Below are positions 13,201 through 26,849 of a stretch of DNA of 64,000 bases, one piece after another. The notes beneath the pieces were generated by a model. That model ran no database searches, had not been told where the DNA came from, and was given only the letters and a program-made list of their open reading frames with translations. Positions within the stretch are counted from its first letter, which is position 1; each line of letters opens with the position of its first letter. Both the position numbers and the translations under genes were made by a program. The stretch comes from Lampris incognitus. Lineage: Eukaryota; Chordata; Actinopteri; Lampriformes; Lampridae. Location of the stretch: positions 10,567,306 to 10,631,305 of the forward strand of contig NC_079219.1 in assembly GCF_029633865.1 (NCBI RefSeq), given 5' to 3'.

Positions 13201-16139
13201 GGCCATTTAGCGCTTTGTATACAATTAACAGAATTTTAAAATCAATTCTAGTTTTAACGTGGAGCCAATACAGAGATCTAAGAACAGCTATAATGTGCTA
13301 ATACTTTTTAGTTCTGGTGAGAACACGTGCTGCCGCATTTTCAATTAATTGTAGTTGGTGCACAACTGATTTTTGGGAGGCCGATGAATAGTCCATTGCA
13401 GTAGTCTAGTCTACTTGTTATAAAAGCATGGATTATTTTCTCACAGTCTGATATTGATAGAAAGCCCCTTAGTTTTGAAATGTTTTTAAGATGGTAGAAG
13501 GCTGATCTTGTGAGATGATTGATGTGGCTCTTAAAATTTAGATCACTGTCCACGATTACACCAAGATTTCTAGCTTCACCTTTGCACTCCAGAGACAGAG
13601 AGCCACACAGTCACAGAGTTATTAAGAAGGACAATGTAGCCAATAGATTTTATCAGGGTTCGTAGACGGCAGATGATTGACAGTCAAGGTGAGGCGTGGT
13701 GGTGGGTGTGAACATGATTGACAGCCCCGAGAATTGTCCAATCACATTAGATCAAAAAACATTAAAACAATAACAATTCGCTGCCAATAAAAGTGAGCCT
13801 GTCTGGGGCACAGTTGAAAATCTGAAGAAACCAATCAGACAGCAGCCTCAGGTCACCTGCTCGTCAAAACTATGAGGGCTTACATAAGGTATCGTTTGGC
13901 CGGCACCCCTCACCCAGGAAGTATATGCATTCAGACAGAAATCAACCAAATACCACGTGGAACCAATATTTAATGGCTGCTGACAGGCGCCCACAGACTG
14001 CAAAACACTTTTATTTCGTAATTATTTGCATCATAAAACTAAATTATATTTAACAGGCAGTAGATTTTCATCTCTTGATATTTGAAGGGGGGCGGCTCCC
14101 CAGCGCCCTGTACTGGCCAGCCACCACTGCATTTGCAACACACAAATTAACTGTTAGGTCTGCGGATATTCCGTATCATAGCAACCAAACCGTCTCAACT
14201 GAAAAAACGCTGCGCCGCCAACGTGCTCTTAAGCGCTCCCAGCTGAGCGTTTTCAGAAGAGCACCTGGTGTTCTCAGCCTGGCGTAAACGCTTTGGCGGA
14301 CACGGCCCCTAAAGTGCTCAGAACATGAAGTCAGTATAAACAAATCACTCACACATGCCGTACACATGAGTCAGCGAGTTCTTCACGACACACCGGAGAG
14401 TTTAAACTGACCGGTCAACAACATCTTCCAGACTCTGCTGTTAAACTCTTGTAACCAGCAGGTGGCTTTAAAAACTTTGATTTTAACTACAGATTCTGAA
14501 GTCTGTCGTTATGACCTCCACCACTCAGACAGCATGTGTGTGTTTTTCTACAGAACAGAGTTAGCACTGATCCTCGGTCACAGAAAGACATTTGCTCTTC
14601 TTTTTATCCAACGTGACTTACAAGAACCTGCAACTGGCAGATAAATGCATCATAGAGAGCTCATAGACAAGAGTGGATGTCATTATCAAGTGCCGTAATG
14701 AAACACCATCAGCGATGCAAGTGATAAGATATTCGACATAAAACTTAGTTGGACAACGTCACAAATGAGAAAAAAACAGTGGATTTGTGTAGGTCCGAAA
14801 AGGAAACTTTTATGTCTTTCTTGAGTGAAGTAAATGACTCTGAATCTCTGATGGGGAACAGGAGTTCATTCCATTATTTTAGGTCTACGTGAGAGAAAAG
14901 TCCGGACCCAGAGCTCAGCCCTTTAGTTGACACAGACAGTAGACTATACATATATCACTACATATAGACAGTGCACTATGGAGTGAACAGGAATGTACAT
15001 GTTAATATCAGAATCAGAAACCCTAGCCCACCGCAGTGCAACACAAAGACAAAAACACATATCAAAAACTAAAAGAACTACAAGAATACATATCCAAATA
15101 ACATATACTATATCTAAACTAAACAACAAAAAAAATCACTGTCCAGGAGAACTAACGCCAGCCAGGATGACTGTCCGAACTGCCGGTCTGCATGGGCTAG
15201 TAGTTACCTTAGCCTCCCCCACTTCCGCGTCCTGTCAGACCGCTCTCGATGTTTCCTCTTCAGACACAGCTCCGGTCAGGGCTGTGGTCTTGGGCCCACA
15301 GGACGCACCAGGCCAAGGTCCCTCAGCCCATCCAACGCTAGCTTGCCCAGCCAGTCACCTTCAAACACACCTCCCCGCACTCCACACAACAACACTAAAA
15401 AACACAGTCAAGGCTATGCGAGACCGCCGCCAGACCACCCTCAGTGTTGTCAGAACTGCCGGTCTGCATGGGCACCAGTTAGCTTAGCCTGCTCCGCTTA
15501 CACATCCTGTTAGACCGCCCTCAGTGTTACCCTCTTTGGGCACAGCTCCAGGCAGGGCCGTGGTCCCTGGGGCCACAGGACGCAACAGACCAAGCTGTCC
15601 CAGCCGATCTAGCGCCAGCTCTCCAGCCATCAAACGAAGACAAACTTAGACGCAGACGTGGACAAAGACACTGCATGGACGCTACTGGGTGAGGCCGCTC
15701 CAAAGGTGAATTCGCGCCACCATCTGGGATTTATGTGGATGTGTAATATGGGTTTACAGGTAAGACAGTACAGATTATTGAACTGTCCAAATAGACAACA
15801 AGGTTTGAACTTTGTGTTCATCAATAGGTAGTGGGGCAAAGACATAAAGAGAGGCGAGACATGTTCACCTCTGCTCAGGTGAAAAAACACAGCATCATGC
15901 TGGATTCTTTACAGCGGTTGGATTACACAACACTGGTGAGACCAGAGAGAAGTGTGCTACAGTAGTCTAACAGAGTCGACTAGAACCCAGCAGTTGGTTC
16001 TTTTACATGTAGCACAGAACAAAGCGACAGGAAACGGGGGACAAATGCAATGACCAGGTTTCATTGTACATTTGAAGGGACGCTGATTGTTGATGTTCTG
16101 AGCTTGATGGATATGTTCCTGTGGACAAAGGATTTAGAA

Positions 16140-16184
<45 letters not shown>

Positions 16185-16535
16185 ACCAGGTTTCCTATCC
16201 TAATGGGGACTAAATGTCCCCATTAACCTTAACCCTTACCCCGACCTTAACCTAATCCTAATTCTAACCTTAACCTAAACCGAAGTCCTAACCCTAAACG
16301 AAGACCTGAAACCACCTACCATGTGGGGACATTTTATGGGTCCCCATTAGGGTTAGGACTTCGGTTTAGGTTAAGGTTAGAATTAGGATTAGGTTAAGGT
16401 TGGGGTAAGGGTTAAGGTTAGAATTAGGATTAGGTTAAGGTTGGGGTAAGGGTTAAGGTTAAGCATGCAGTTATGATGGTTAAGGTTAGGGTTTGGGGCT
16501 AGGGAGTGAATATAGTCAATGAGTCGTCCCCACAA

Positions 16536-16627
<92 letters not shown>

Positions 16628-18573
16628 TTCTCTCACTCTCTGGTGAGATCATGTCTCCACTCCTGCCAGAAACCAGATGATCTCAGAGCTTGAGGAGTAC
16701 AACGCCCACTCAGCCCAAAGAAAACAAAGAGGAGAGAGAGAGGAGGTGGAGGAGGAATGGCAGTGCCAGAGAGTTTTTTTTTCTGGTGTTATGGAGGTGT
16801 TCCATTATTCAGCGAGGATGCTCCACAATTAACAGTATGCATAGACACACTGGGCAGGAGAAACAGAGAGAGAGCGAGAGAAAACATTTATGGCTCAACC
16901 AACCACCCGATGTATTGACAATAGGCACCTTAGGGATGAAGAAATGGTCCTTGATGAATAACCAGGCTAACAAAATCACTTTGCAACTGGAAGTTACAGC
17001 AAGTACTTGACTAAGACTTACAGAAAGCTAGATAAATTCAGAAATATTGCACTGGCTCAGCGCTACAAATGGGAGTGAACACCACACATGCACACTGTAT
17101 ATTATGTTAATAATAAACAGCACCTATGACCATGTCACTTTTAAAATTTTGGGCTTGATGATATTTTAGTCCAAATTTACAGACTTTACATTTTATAAAA
17201 TTGTAATTTATGAATTGGAAATAGAATCCATCCATCCATTATCCAAACCGCTTATCCTACTCAGGGTCGCGGGGATGCTGGAGCCTATCTCAGCAGTCAT
17301 TGGGCGGCAGGCGGGGAGACACCCTGGACAGGCCACCAGGCCATCACAGAGCTGACACATTCACACCTAGGGACAATTTAGTATGATCCATTCACCTGAC
17401 CTACATGTCTTTGGACTGTGGGAGGAAACCGGAGCACCCAGAGGAAACCCACGCAAACACGAGGAGAACATACAAACTCCACACAGAGGTCGACCCGGGA
17501 TGAACGCCAAGGTTGGACTATCCTGGGGCTCGAACCCAGGACCTCCTTGCTGTGAGGTGACTACGCTAACCACTACGCCACCATGCCGCCCCGTGAAATA
17601 TTTAACCAGCATATTTTATCAAATCTGGCAAAGCTGTTTCATCATCTTTCAATGTCTCACACAGTAATTCATAAATAAAACCAATTTCAAATCAGGTAGT
17701 GAACCTCACCTATGGCTGAGATTCAGACGTAGAACAGGAAAAGGGCGTGTAATTATTTAGCCCAACAACACACACTGTGGTCAAAGAATCAAGAAGAGTA
17801 TCGCTTGTCAACAGTCACTCCCTATAACTTAAAGAAACTACAGACATTTCCTGGGGGTGCTACAGTCCTCCTAGGGGGCAGCTTTGGCTTCCCTAACGCC
17901 CTCCACAGTGCCATCCATGAGAGAGGAGATGAAGAAGGAGAGGGGAGACTTTAAGACGAAGACCGCTAGGAGCTGACTGATCTCCTCCTGCCATCATTAT
18001 CATGTCTCATCCAGCCTGGATCACACAAACCACACGCCTGATGCTAGCATTTAGCCGTGGCTAATATCAACATGACTTGCAGAAATGGCTCTGTCGTGCT
18101 AATGTTAGCGTGTCTTACGTAAACCGCTTTCCGAAGCTAAGGCTAACTTGGCTTGCGCTAACCTGGTCTGTATCAGCTGCTATGTAAGGCTAATATTAGC
18201 ACGTCAAATGCTATTGCTTTCCAGGGTTAACAAAGCGTCTTTGCTAGCTGTTACCCGTGGCTAATCTTAGCATGTCTTGGGACAGGCAGCGGTTCATTCA
18301 AAGGACAAATAAACACAACTTTGTTTTTCCTCCTCTGGATAATAGTCAAGCTGAAAAAATTCGAGTTCAGGTCAAACTGATACACAGCCTGAGAAAATGT
18401 TGTATGCCAGAACAACCAACGTTTCAAAAAAGTAATTCTGCCCAGAGAAACTTTTGTCAGGAAAGATCGCAAATAAACCCCTTATTATAATATCGCCCGT
18501 CTTTAATGAAACCATCCAAATAAGATATAATATAGACGGTGTGTGTGTGTGTGTATACACGTGTGTGTGTGTA

Positions 18574-18604
<31 letters not shown>

Positions 18605-21600
18605 ATAATACACGTGTGTGTGTGTGTGTATGTGTGTGTGTGTGTGCGTGTGTCCAGGCTATCTGCCAGACACAGAGCAGCTCCTAAGTCTCTAGCCAAC
18701 CGACATCCTAGAGGCTATTCATAGAAGGAGAGATCGAGAGAGAGTCCCAATGTCAACCTGGATCATCCCTGAAAAAGCACAGCAGCACTGAGCAGCTCTG
18801 CTAATATGGCTTCATGTTCATATTCTTTTTTATTCTCTTTTATTTCATTCTTTTATCATTACCTTCTTTTTATCTGTGCACGTTCACTTCACGTGAAGCG
18901 CATCGGATTGCATTTTATTTTACAAAATGTGCTATTTCCATACATTTCAATCAACTGAGGTTTGATGAACACCAGCGGCCGTCACGGGGCCGACAAACTG
19001 CACTCGATCAAACTTACCCCGTTTACACTTGGTTTTAAAATGCGCTTTTTTGCGATCGGATCACAAGTGGACAGCGCTAAATACAAGTGTAACCGACCAC
19101 CAAAACGTTTTGTGAACCGGTTACTCAAACCACTTGCCGAGGTGGTCTGGGACGCATTTGACCACATATCTTTTGCAGTGTAAACGCTTCTTTTTTTTTC
19201 TCTCCAAATTTCCTCCCCTTTTTCTCCCCATTTGGTATCTGGCCAATCACCCCGCTCTTTTTGAGCCGTCCCGGTCGCTTCTCCACCCCCTCTCTGCTGA
19301 TCTGGGGGGCTCCCCGACCGACCAGAGTAATGCGTCCCGATGCGTCCCCGACAAGGACGTAACAGGAAAATACGTCATCAATGCAGGATGCGGTGGTTGG
19401 TTTGGTGACAGCGCGCCAACTTTCAAAAAAATGGAGTGAGAGGAGAGTGTGCGTGGTTGGAGTACAAGTGAAACGAGATGCCTAACCTCCATTTGGGCAG
19501 AAGAATCAATCCTGTCGATCTCAACAGTTGGAATAGTCCGTACACGTATATTAGTGCTTGAAACGTCTTCAAACATTAGCTATTGTTTTCACAGCTTGTC
19601 GGCAAATCTGGCGCTTGACTGAAGCCCTTTAACCTTGTAGCAGAAGTGACGTAGACAGTAACGAAATCTGATCACAAGTGGTCAGCAGGACGCATATGGA
19701 GACACGTCATTGACACAGGTGTAAACGGCGACGTGTCTCGCTGTCCACTTGTGATCCGATCGCCCAAAACGCATTTTAAAACCAAGTGTAAACAGGGCGT
19801 CTGTATCCTTTAAAGCCGAAATAATCATATGTTGACTCAGCTGTATTTTTGGACAGACTACAGCTGGCAGGTGGACATTCACAGTGTGTTTTTAAGCGTG
19901 TTTCAGTGCACAGGGATAAGTGTGTTGGTGTGTGGTTGATCTGCTGTGTGTTGGGTTCTCTGGTTTGGTTATAATCGCTCATGTTTAGTGACATTTTGTT
20001 CACCTCATCTTCCCAAAATGAGTTGTTTCTTTACCTTTTCTGTCTCTCCTCATATTTAAACTAAAGTAAATCAAAGTAGACTAAACTACAACCCAACTTA
20101 GTCAAACTACCGGTACTGTTGTTAGAATAAGGTGGAGTTCATTTATTTTATTTTCATTTTTTGGATTTTTACCCCCTTTTTCTCCCCAATTGTACCCGGC
20201 CAATTACCCCACCCTTCTGAGCCGTCCCGGTCTCTGCTCCACCCCCCTGCTGATCCGGGGAGGGCTGCAGACTACCACGTGCCTCCTCCAATACATGTGG
20301 CGTTACCAGCTGCTTCTTTTCACCTGACAGTGAGGAGTTTTGCCAGGGGGACGTAGCACATGGGAGGATCACGCTACCCCCCCACCCAACAGGCGCCCCG
20401 ACCGACCAGAGGAGGTGCTAGTGCAGTGACCAGGACACATACCCACATCCGGCTTCCCACCCAGACACGGCCAATTGTGTCTGTAGAGACGTCCAACCAA
20501 GCGGGAGGTAACACGGGGATTCGGACCGGAGATCCCCGTGTTGGTAGGCAATGGAATAGACCGCTACGCCACGCGGATGCCAAGGTGGAGTTCATTTTTA
20601 TCAGATGAAAACAGATGGTGGACATTGTTCTGGCTGTTTGATATGGGTGGAGGGCTGTGGTTTGTTGAATAGAGAACACACCCACCCACCCACCCACATA
20701 CACACTTGATGTAAACCCTCCCCACCCTCCTCTCACATTTTGGATAAACAAAATGCGTCTGTCATTACAGTGAGACTGTAGGAAAAGTTCTGAATCATGG
20801 CTGAAAGACAAACATTTCTCTGTAACTTTATCATAGCGTTTGTTTTACATCCTGTGACGTGACGGAGAAGTGGAGTTTACAAAGATAATGAATTATCATT
20901 CCCCTGCAAAAACCTTTCTCGTGATCACCCAAACTTTCCAGTCCTCGTTTTAATTCCCATGTAACTTATCCAGTCACCCGTTACCTAGTGCTGGGTACAA
21001 CAAACCAGAAAAAAGGTTGCTCTTAACACTTCGTGGTCTGAAATGGAAATTACGAACTGGTACTACAGTCACACCTCCATCATCCCAGTAAGAGACAGAG
21101 ACAGACAGAGAGTAAATGAGAGTCCTGGTCTTCAGTCAAATTCACAGAGGAAGGAAGCGGGTGTGTGTTTGACAGTTTTTCACCAGGAATTTCCTGCAAG
21201 AGAGCTCTGATCTGAAGAGGTGGGGGACCACGGGGTGCTTTTAGGGGGTTGGACACTTCCTGTGCAGCTGACAGGAGGTCTGAGATCATTTCCTGTAGAA
21301 TTCCCCATGACTCCACCCACCCAGGAGGAAACACTCATGAGACATTTCACAATGAGGCCAGCATTCTGCTGAGCAAGGGAAAGGTGGGACCAAGTCACAT
21401 GACCCTGGAGCCATCAGAGGCGACTGCAGCTAAAATCCAGCAAAAATGACTGGTTGATAACATCCCATCCGATAAGAATGGAAGTCAGTCAAGATTAGTG
21501 CAGTATTAGTGCCTTGCTTTATCCACTGACCTACACAGGGAACGAAACCTTGAACCCCGACAGGTCAACAGAAGTTCTCACTGATGTCGAAGTCAGGAAA

Positions 21601-21815
21601 CACTGGCCATCAGGATCTGTTAATCACCATCCAACAGTCTCGTAGTCCAACACTTGACCCATTCATTCTACACCTGGTCCTTATCTTAAAATGAAATCCC
21701 TTCACCAGCAACCTCCACTGTCTGTGGACGAGTCTGTCTTAATTCTCATTAAATTATTTTCAATAATCCAGCACCAACCATCAAGCGTATGGAAATCAGA
21801 TTTGTATAGAGTTCT

Positions 21816-21881
<66 letters not shown>

Positions 21882-24800
21882 TGTGTGTGCGTGTGTGTGT
21901 TCAGATGTGTGTGGCGTTCACCTGTAAGGCTTCGGTCAGGCTTCTCCTGTGACTGCCCACCAAGACAAAGGGCCGGGTCCTCTGCAGAGGCAGGGGCCGC
22001 TGTCTCTCTGTTGCTGAGGACACAAACAGAAGGAAGGTTCAGGTGTCTACTGAGACCAGGACAGAAAAAACCATCATGGCTGCCAGTGTCTACTGGTGAG
22101 AGGGTCATTTTCAGTGTTATCAACGATTAGGAAATGAAGGCCGGTTCGGCACGTCTCCGTTTAAAACCAACCAATCAGAAACAGCCTTCAAGGTGGAGGT
22201 AGTGGACGGGACTCTTACTGGCTTTGTCTGGCAGGGAACCAAACGTGAGCTTTCTGTTCTGCTCTCTAAATCTACTTGGCCGGTAGAACAAATAAAAGGT
22301 TCAACACGAGGACAAATGAATTAGCCTTTCAACTAAAGACCGCAGCATTTCTAACTCAGCCGGTCACCATGTTATCCTGCCCCGACACGGACCTGGTCCT
22401 GTTAGCATGTCTACGTTCCCTCAACCCTGTTTCATTGAAATTACTTAAACTTAACCCAACCTGCATCCGGGTGGTGTGGCGGTCACGGGGATGTCCAGTT
22501 CGAATCCCCGTGTTACCTCCGGCTTGGTCGTGCGTCCCTACAGACACAATTGGCCGTGTCTGCGGGTGGGAAGTTGGATGTGAGCATGTGTCCTGGTCGC
22601 TGCACTAGCGCCTCCTCTGGTGGGTCGGGGCGCCTGTTCAAGGGGGAGGGGAACTGGGGGGAATGGTGTGATCCTCCCACACGCTACGTCCCCCTGGTGA
22701 AACTTCGCACTGTCAGGTGAAAAGAAGCGGCTGGCGACTCCACATGTATCGGAGGAGGCATGTGGTAGTCTGCAGCCCTCCCCAGATCGGCAGGGGGGGT
22801 GGAGCAGTGACCGGGACAGCTCGGGGAGTGGGGTGATTGGCCGGGTACAATTGGGAGAAAAAGGGGGAACCCCCCCCTCCAAAAAAAACCCCTTCTAACC
22901 TACCTTAACCTGACTTACCCTCAACCTCTACCTAACCTTAACTGATAGCCAAGCTATTCCATAGCTAACCCACAGGGCTGAGGGAACACAGGGCTGACTC
23001 CGACTTATGCTAACTGCTATCCCAGGCTTACAGCCAGACTACAGCGAGGGCCCATGGGGCCCGGCTAACGCTAAGATAAGCAAACCATGCTCTAAATTAT
23101 GAACCAGGGCTTTCTGGAGGGGTTTGTTTGGGTAAAGCTCAGCTTGTAGATGCAGGAAGTTTCACATTTTCCATAAATTGTTTCAATATGGCAACGAGGG
23201 CCGACCGAACTCACGTCTTCAGTCAGTGGATGTCTGATGCTTTCTGTGCCATGTGCAAGTGCACCTTTCATTCACAAACACACACAGACTCTGAAACAAG
23301 TATTACAATAATAACAATGACAACAATAATAAGAACAATAATAAATTGAGTTTGTATAGCGCTTCTCTTCTGCAGACAGATCTCGAAGTATACACACACA
23401 CACAAACACTCAGGTTCACGCAAACACATGTACACAACCACACACACACGCTCCAAAACAAGCATGCACACTTACACATACACTCAGGTACACACAACCA
23501 CGTACACGCACACACACGCGCACACACACACACACACATACACTCAGATATAAACACACAGAAATGTACAATCTCAAGATAAAATTAATAGAGCAGTACA
23601 ATAAACCCAAAATCCCTGGCTGGAAAGGTAAGATATATTTTATTACAATATTCTCTCTCTCTCTCTCTCTCTCTCTCAGAACAACACAGGAACTAACAAG
23701 CCCCCCCCCCCAACAGAAAGCCTGCGTTTCCAGTCAGACACGGTTATCCAGAGTCCCACGCAGAACAGCGGTGGAATTAGACTCAGATTCTAGAAATATC
23801 TATTATAAGAATAATAATAATAATAATAATAGTAATGTAAAGGCTATCAGTTCAGACTACTTTTTAAATTTCAGGTGAACCTCAAACTTTGAGGTTGAAC
23901 TTGATTTACTGTAGTTTAACATCGCCGCTCTGTGCTTTACTGGACTCTGGAGCAGTGTTCGGATTACAGTGGGATGTCTGGTGGGGGCCCCCCAAAAAAT
24001 GTTAATGGACGGACATGTCACACATTGAAGAGGCTCGTCAGCATAAAAATAACATATAGCACATATGCCATTATTGTGATAATAATAATTTTAATAATGA
24101 TAATAATAATAGAAAAAAGGTTGCAGCTTCTTATGAATGTAATAGAACAGAACTTTATTAGCCATTTCACACAAGGTAATTAGATTTTATCTTTTCGCAT
24201 ATCTCTCCTAGATTCACACACACATAGACGCCCTACACACATGAGTATTACATCAGAACATTACCTAAACCATAGGGCCTGACCTCAGAATCAAAGATTT
24301 TAGTAAAGCAGGAGTTATCAAACTCTCGGACAGAGACAGAACTCAGGCATCGCTTTACCGACACGCCGCTCACACCGATATCAGCTTTATCTGTTGTGTT
24401 CACCGCATTTCCTTTGTTTTTTCAAAAGGTTTTTTTTTAACTGGTGTAGACGCATGAAAAAAAGTTCATTTATCAATATTAATAGCCCCCCCTACCCCCC
24501 GGTCTTTTATTTTTGCTTCCTCTAGGGGTGCGACGGACTTCCGGGCCCTATTGTAATTCGAACCCTGCTCCGGAGTTGAACTGTGACTGTATAAACTCAC
24601 ACCGTCACTTCTCACTCCGTCTGCAGACACACATCTGAATGTGTCTGATGTGCACAACTGCGTACCCAGGCCTGACAGAACACCTCCACCCAACCCAACC
24701 CGAGGACGAGAGCCATGGAAAATATCCCATTATGACGCTCATGAGAAACGATACATGACGTCAGTATATATCAAGATATCTGCTTACATATGTAAGAAAT

Positions 24801-26778
24801 GCCATGTTTAACAACCCAACTGTGATCATAGCACTGAACTGCTTGGTACTGGAAAACATAACACCAAACCAAGACTAGCTTCCAAATATCCCCGTAAACA
24901 TTTTACATCTCATTTTGTGAAAAATTTTAGGTAATATATTCTTATTGACAGATGTCTCAAAAAATGTAATGAAAGAATAGGAACCTTCTGAAAAAGTCAT
25001 TTGTTGGGGGAGGGGGGGGGGTTCTGGGTACATTTGTGTCGTTGGCGATCATTTAAAGGAGAAACTACAGAATGCTAATTCACGTTAATTGACCTTGAAA
25101 GGGGGCGGCACGGTGGTTCAGTGGTTAGCGCGGTCGGCCTCACAGCAAGAAGGTCCCGAGTTCGAATCCCAGGGTAGTCCCACCTTGGGGGTCGTCCCGG
25201 GTCGTCCTCTGTGTGGAGTTTGCATGTTCTCCCCGTGTCTGCGTGGGTTTCCTGCGGGCGCCCCGGTTTCCTCCCACGGTCCAAAGACATGTAGGTCAGG
25301 TGAATCGGCCATACTAAATTGTCCCTAGGTGTGAATGTGTGTGTCGGCCCTGTGATGGCCTGGCGGCCTGTCCAGGGTGTCTCCCCACCTGCCGCCCAAT
25401 GAATGCTGGGATGGGCTCCAGCAGCCCGCGACCCCAATTGGGATAAGCGGCTTGGATAATGGACGGATGGATATTCTTATTGTCATTAATGTAGACAACA
25501 AAATTGTGTATCATTATATTACAATATCTGGAACGCCCCCCCGGACCACCTGGGGCTCCCCAGACTGGCCTTCCTTAAAACAGGCCTTCTCATTTAACCA
25601 TGTAGTCGTTTTGTCGTCATGTTTTCATTGTTTAAATGCACTGTCAAGCACTTTGAGATTGTCTTTGACAATGAAAGGTGCTATACATCCCTCCATCCAT
25701 CCCTCCATCCATCCCTCCATTATCCAAACCGCTTATCCTGCTCTCAAGGTCGCAGGAATGCCGGAGCCTATCCCGGCAGTCATTGGGGAGCATGCGGGGG
25801 AGACACCCTGGACATGCGGGGGAGACACCCTCTCAAAATACAGTGCTCCTGTGAGACCCAAAGTTAAAAAGAAGTCAGCTGGTGGCAGGGCCTTTCCCCA
25901 TCGGGCCCCATAACCTGCCTGCTGCCATCATACAATCAGTCTGAGTCCTTTAAATCCAAACTTAAAACAAATATTTATTGCCTAAGCCTATAATTAGATG
26001 CCTTTAATTTGAGTGCTTCACAACCTGTACTACATGGCGGGTTGGTTTCTGTCTCAATGAATTTACCAACCACTGTTCTGCCGACGAGATTATAGAGTAT
26101 AGATTGATTATTGCAAAGTTTTCTCTTCTCTCATGTCTTTTCTCTCTCTGAATGATGTCTTCTCTGTTCTGTGCGAATGGCGTGATGTGAGTCTCCCTTG
26201 TGTGCATGTGCAGTCTGTCCTCCTCCCAGGTCTCCATGGTGATGGGGGTCGCTGCCTAGACACTGCTTGGCATCCCCCTCGTCACATTTTCTTTTTATAT
26301 TTCTTATAAATCCATGTAATTTTGTTATCCTGTTTTAATGTTATATCCTTCTCTAACTAAGATGTGTGACTAGCCCCCCCCCACACACCCATGGTGATGC
26401 TGGTCATGTGGCTGGGGTTCTGGGCTGTTCTGGTGGCGTCTGCACATTGCTTGGCATCCTCCTCATCATATTCTTCATATATTTTATAATTCTTATCCTC
26501 TTTCAGGGTTGTATTCTGCAAATGGTGCAAACACAACATCCATTGCACGTTGTTCATCTTGAGAGATCCCTCCTCTGTTGCTCTCCCTGAGGTTTCTTAT
26601 TTTTTCTCCCCGTTAAAAGTTTTTTTTTTTAGGGAGTTGTTCCTTATCTGATGCGAGGGTCTAAGGACAGGATGTTGTGTTGCTGTAAAGCCCCTTGAGG
26701 CAAATTTTTAATTTGTGATATTGGGCTATACAAATAAAATTGACTTGACTTGGCAGGCCACCAGGCCATCACAGGGTC

Positions 26779-26849
<71 letters not shown>

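Noticed and set aside
16224-16461. Interstitial telomere
   Set aside because: Only scattered TTAGGG-like units; most are GGTTAAGGTTAG variants in an inverted repeat, better explained as a dispersed element.
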